A stretch of DNA of 64,000 bases from Amia ocellicauda (lineage: Eukaryota; Chordata; Actinopteri; Amiiformes; Amiidae): NCBI RefSeq assembly GCF_036373705.1, contig NC_089850.1, positions 44,566,048 to 44,630,047 on the forward strand, given 5' to 3'. The first letter of the stretch is position 1. Each line of letters starts with the position of its first letter. The translations under genes were made by a program, and so were the position numbers. The notes under the pieces were generated by a model, which ran no database searches, was not told the DNA's origin, and saw nothing but the letters and a program-made list of their open reading frames with translations. Shown here piece after piece: positions 59,766 through 64,000 of this stretch.

Positions 59766-61079
59766 CACTCTATCTGCATCTCTGGTTGTATATTTGCATT
59801 GTATATTTCACACTCTGTTTTTAGTTAATTGTTAACTTTTTACCTCTTTAAGTATTTAATCAAACATGAAATGGTGAAATAGTAGCTTTCTGATTCTACA
59901 ATCAGCAAACTATACTTCTCCCATTGCTGTACATTTAATCACTCAATAATAATAACTAATCAGTTCTAATGAGCATTTGGAAATAATTACTAATATCAAA
60001 TATTCAGAGGGCTTTAATTTTCAATGTCTTATTAAGCAAAGTTGTTGCTTGAATGTCAGTTTGGCATTCAACCATTTCCCTTTTCATTTAATCCTTATTC
60101 TTTGCTGATGGGTGTTCAGTATCTTGTAGGTCACCGAAGTCTCTATAAGTCGTCATAAATCATATATTTTAAATACTTGTTATCACCAATAACATTTGCT
60201 TCTATCTCTATACAAGTAGCCTTATACAGCATTATAACTTGAGTGCATATACACATACAGTATATCAATATTTTTAAATTATTTGAGTATTTTAATTGTA
60301 TTTATTTTCCTAACTGCTAATACAGTGTGTGGCTGAAGTGTAATTCAAAAAGCTAATTATTATTTTTTGTTGAAAGACAATCCCTAATGTTTCCTGATAC
60401 TAGAGCAACATTGACATTTTGATGCTAATAGGTGCTGAAGTCAAAACCACATTTAAACTCAGCAGTCTAGAAAAAGGGCAGTGTTGCCATGGTACCATTA
60501 CAGATATTTTATTTGTATACTTTTACAGCCCTTCACAATATGTCTTACCAAAACTCACCCTCAACACAAAGTAATGAAAAATAATGATACACTTGAATAT
60601 TTGAATACTTACCTATTAAGTACACATTAGTTACTATCTGAAATGCTAAACAGAATCTCTTATTAACTTTAGCATTTTATTGTATATTGATTTCTTCTCT
60701 AGACTAGACAACATATAAACACATTGACTTACCAATAAGTGATCCCCTTCCCTAGCTGGTCCATCAGTTGTCCAATCTGTGAGGCAGCAAAATTTGTGAG
60801 ACTGTGACAAGTGTTTTTTGTTTTATTTTATTTTTTCGAAGTGGCAAGAAACATTTTGATAGAGGTAGAGGATTCATCTCAGCTGGAGTGAAAACCAGAA
60901 GACCCTTTACCTCTACAGGAACAAGGCCCAGAATCAAAGATAACAAAGGCAACAAAATAATCTCAGCAAAAATGAAATGCCCAATTTCCTCATTAATGTG
61001 TTTCAGTTCCGGGGCATCTTTAATAACCTGTCCTGCTGTGAGATTTTCACAAGGCATTTAACAAAGGAACCTGTTTAAT

Positions 61080-61400
61080 TTACTTTTTAACTTGGGTTAG
61101 TAGACTGAGAAATAACTGCAGGAAGCAGGAGGAACCCAAGTCCTGGGGCAGCTCTGAAATACAAGCGTCTTGGAGCAACAAACCAAGGAAACCCAAGCTG
61201 ACTGACGCCCTCTCAATCCTATAGTGCTCAGCCAGCTGTGCGCAGCCTGATGGGAACTCTCACTCAGTTTTGATATAGGCCAAATTTAAAGCAGCTCCAT
61301 CTGCTCTACAGAGCTCAGCATGTGAACAGGCTTTAATTGGCTGAGCAACGCCACAGACCCTTTACATCCAGATGTCTTTAAAATAATCAGGAAGTCATTT
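61080..61400. promoter_or_regulatory. Candidate regulatory block with E-box-rich core
   Basis: Complex sequence with CAGCTG (61232-61237 region), further CAGC/GCTG words and TTTAATTGG near 61332. No coding potential. Functional status is unknown. Confidence 0.2.
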
Positions 61401-63099
61401 ATAAATATTAAAAAATGATTACAGGTATCATGAAGCAATCAGGAAGTTGTGGAGGTACTGGTACTATAGGAGTCCAGTTCATAGAACCCAGTTATCTAGC
61501 AACATGTTGCTTATTATGAAGCTATGTAGGTGGTAATGTTACTGAGCCTCCAAAATTCACAAGCACATGAACAGCTCATATTCAGAAATGTACAGATTTT
61601 AATCAAATTATCACCATATTGACTAAATAATAATGATACTACTACAAATAATAATAATAAGAATAATAATAATGCAAAACATCAACTGATAATGAAGGGC
61701 ATTTTAAAATATTAAACAATTCATGCCTTAAGGCAAAGATAAATCTAGATACAATATAATTAAATTTGACTTAATATAAGAGTCTAATGGATTTTTGGCA
61801 AGATGTAAATCACATTACATTTTATGAATTTTATGAAAATGTCCCCTTTGAGTATACATGTTTTATATAGAGTTAACTGTAATATTGTATACACAATTAT
61901 TCATATCTAGTCTGTTTTCTCCTCTTCTGCATGTGCCTCTGATTCTTCTTTATTTACTAAATGGGAAGCTGTTTTGATGGCCAACTGCCACACACAAAGC
62001 AAAACAAAGTTTTGTAATTTTTTTCTTTCTTTCTGTAATTAAAAGATTCTTGAATGATTTCCATGAGAATGATAGGCAGTTCGCTCCGGAATACGAAGGG
62101 GCATGCATTTCCATGTTTTACTCAGAGTCTAGGACACAATTGTTTATTTTGTATTGAAATCGCTGTTCCATCAAATTCCCCAGTGATAAAATATAAAATT
62201 GTTACAAAGATTGCACAGAATCGTTTGTGCAATTTTCTCATGGAAAGTGGCTGACAGGCCCACATTTGGCTGACAGAACAACAGTGCAGCAGCCGGAAAT
62301 CTCAAGATCAAAGCAGAGAAGCTGACTGTATTAACAGAAGAGTTTAAAAAACAACAAACACATGAGAGATAGATGGAGGTGTGTTGAAATATCCTTAATT
62401 AATCAGTTGATTCCAGAAATCATAAAGAATCATAAAGAAACGCCACAGCAATGAACCTCACCCACAACAGAGAACACAGCCCCCATCTCCCACACAGTAC
62501 AGATGCCATCCAAGAACTTCAGTGAAAACAGTGCAACTCGTGTACAGTATACTTACTTTACTGTTTTAAAGGGTAAGGACAAAGCTGTTCACCTAATTCA
62601 ATATATATATACATATACTCTAATTTCCTAGTTGCTGACTGCTGCTCTTAGCTAGACCAACAGAAATGTCAATCTGATTAACTGTCATATGGTAAGGGTC
62701 TAATGCACACGCAGGCATAAAACACAGAAATGTTACCATTTTCTTTTTTTAAACAAAACATAATGGAAACAGTCACGATGTTTGAACCGTTCTAGAGAAA
62801 AATTACAAAAGCCAGTAACATATTACAACATAAATATATAGTTTTATGGGATAATGACAGTAAATATGTACTCTTTCTAATGCATTACAACTTAAAGAAA
62901 CCTTAGACAAGTAATATTTAAAGATAACAGTACATTTTCTGTGATGTGTATATTTTACAATTGACAACAATCTGAAAGCATTTACAAAAAAATACAATAC
63001 AAAATACAAGGATATATTTTTTTGCAATTTGGAAACACACACATGAGCCGATGCAAGTATATACAGATTTATTTTTCATATTATTGTACCTTAACTATT

Positions 63100-63480
63100 G
63101 CAACCTCTGTCATATAATGATTTGGCAAGCTGCTACGAATCTGTCCTCTGCGTAATGGCTATATGAACTCAAGCTCAGTTAATTTGCCTAGTAACACATA
63201 AGTGATTTAAAGTGGACTTGGGACAGAGAGTGATACACCTGAATGTGCAATAGGCATTAAGACCATTACATGCTTCTTACAATGAAGCAGAAGGAAAGCA
63301 AATGAGCTTGAGAGGCTTAAAGCCATTATTGTTTGAATCTAGCAGCCAGTGCAGGCAAGTTTGCCCATTACTAATGGAGTAAAAGAGTAAACTGTATCAT
63401 CTCCTGGCCTTTAAATTAATCAGAAACTGGTCTCCATTCTTGGAACGGAATCAGGACGCCTGGAATATAGAACACAGAGG
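63100..63480. promoter_or_regulatory. Candidate regulatory block near the right edge
   Basis: Non-repetitive stretch containing a SOX-type ATTGTTT (63327-63333), ATTAAT/TTAATT homeodomain cores and AAGTG words. No open frame. Inferred from texture only. Confidence 0.2.
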
Positions 63481-63810
63481 GGAAGCAAAATAAAATAATC
63501 CGTTTACCTCATCGTTCTTCTTCTAGTTGCGTTTAATTTCTGATAGTTCATGCATGGCCACCTGAACATGAATAGATGACCCAAAACACAAATGTTTTTT
63601 TTTTCAATGATGACTGCAATAATGATTACTCTGAGTGGCACCATAGCAAAATGTACATTCTGGAAACTGACAGTTTCCATTCTTCTGCACTTCTGATAAA
63701 ATAATAGAATGGTTTATCAGAAGTTTTACATGTTCTATGCAGCAAACCACTCCCCAGATTTTGAAATTTCTCAATGAGATTTAGGATGACAATTTTTGGT
63801 TAAAATTACA

Positions 63811-64000
63811 ATTTCCAGTCTACCTCTTCTAAGTGCCGCCTCATACTTTCAAGGTTTGCTTTTCTTAAATTGTAGATCATTGTTTCAGACTTGGTCCTTG
63901 TTTTTTGAAAGAATGCCTCAAAGCTAACCATATTGTGATCACAGTCTGCCATTGGTTCTCTAACTAGTGTACCTCTGACTCTGTCTTGGTAATTTGAAAA
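63811..64000 (-). mobile_element. Fragment of a CR1/L2-type LINE (end of endonuclease domain)
   Basis: From the right edge, the minus strand is open for 63 codons to a TAA at about 63812. It includes RVRGTLVREPMADCDHNMVS, FEAFFQKTRTKS and YNLRKANLESMRRHLEEVDW. This is the typical end of the apurinic-type endonuclease of CR1/L2-like non-LTR elements: the (S)DHN(M) active-site motif, here CDHN, followed by a LRKAN(F/L)..MR..L..VDW linker. The element continues beyond the window. The frame ends in a stop where the reverse transcriptase should begin, so the copy is broken. Confidence 0.8.

Larger units (their letters stand above)
59490..63790. other. Non-coding DNA right of Tc1 copy B
   Basis: No gene recognised. 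It contains a G16 homopolymer in a probable dispersed repeat at 59.6-59.76 kb and non-repetitive blocks at 61.1-61.4 and 63.1-63.5 kb. Overlapping open frames on both strands at 60.76-61.06 kb have no recognisable domain. Confidence 0.55.

Noticed and set aside
60764..61061. Overlapping open frames of 85-97 codons on both strands, the minus-strand one with a hydrophobic segment; a mitochondrial insertion was considered
   Set aside because: No match to any mitochondrial protein I know, and no flanking mitochondrial tRNA or gene order.
1..64000. Intact tRNA, rRNA, CRISPR array or bacterial-type defence or operon structure
   Set aside because: No cloverleaf, rRNA-like or spaced-repeat pattern was found; spliced vertebrate genes rule out a prokaryotic source.

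Overview
The window is vertebrate nuclear DNA, most likely from a ray-finned fish. Three intron-containing protein-coding genes can be assembled, all on the minus strand. They sit in AT-rich non-coding DNA with many microsatellites and decayed copies of Tc1/mariner, hAT and LINE elements of the kinds common in fish. Nothing looks prokaryotic: no operons, ribosome binding sites or CRISPR array.

Layout. From 1 to 19 kb there is no convincing gene. It holds long (TA)n, (ATT)n and (GTAT)n tracts, one LINE-like coding relic near 5.3-5.5 kb and one unidentified decayed coding-like stretch near 6.3-7.0 kb. From 19.3 to 22.2 kb lies HLX (H2.0-like homeobox), four exons, 374 aa, with a CCAAT-rich promoter at about 22.2-22.45 kb. 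From 22.5 to 29.9 kb is intergenic DNA with a candidate regulatory block at 28.7-29.1 kb. From 30.0 to 39.8 kb lies MTARC1 (mitochondrial amidoxime-reducing component), seven exons, 326 aa. Its large first intron has been invaded by a deleted Tc1-like element (34.5-35.3 kb) and a degraded hAT-type gene in antisense (36.1-38.4 kb). From 42.2 to 47.9 kb lies SLC35F6, six exons, 373 aa. From 48 to 64 kb there is no host gene. It contains two related Tc1-like elements in opposite orientation (53.3-54.4 and 58.0-59.5 kb), several non-repetitive candidate regulatory blocks, and a fragment of a CR1/L2-type LINE endonuclease running off the right edge.

Context. MTARC1 next to HLX in the same orientation matches the human 1q41 arrangement, so the block is old. 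SLC35F6 is on human 2p23, so its adjacency here marks a rearrangement in one lineage. The genes are not functionally linked: HLX is a developmental transcription factor, MTARC1 a molybdenum enzyme of the outer mitochondrial membrane, and SLC35F6 a membrane transporter. The non-coding DNA around HLX probably carries its developmental enhancers, but this is inferred from sequence texture and motifs, not from conservation data.

No clearly novel biological system was found. The most interesting items are two Tc1 copies that keep most of a transposase reading frame (one disrupted by a single visible nonsense codon, the other by an exactly in-frame 447-nt deletion), a dense homeodomain-site block between MTARC1 and HLX, and two coding-like relics that I could not name.
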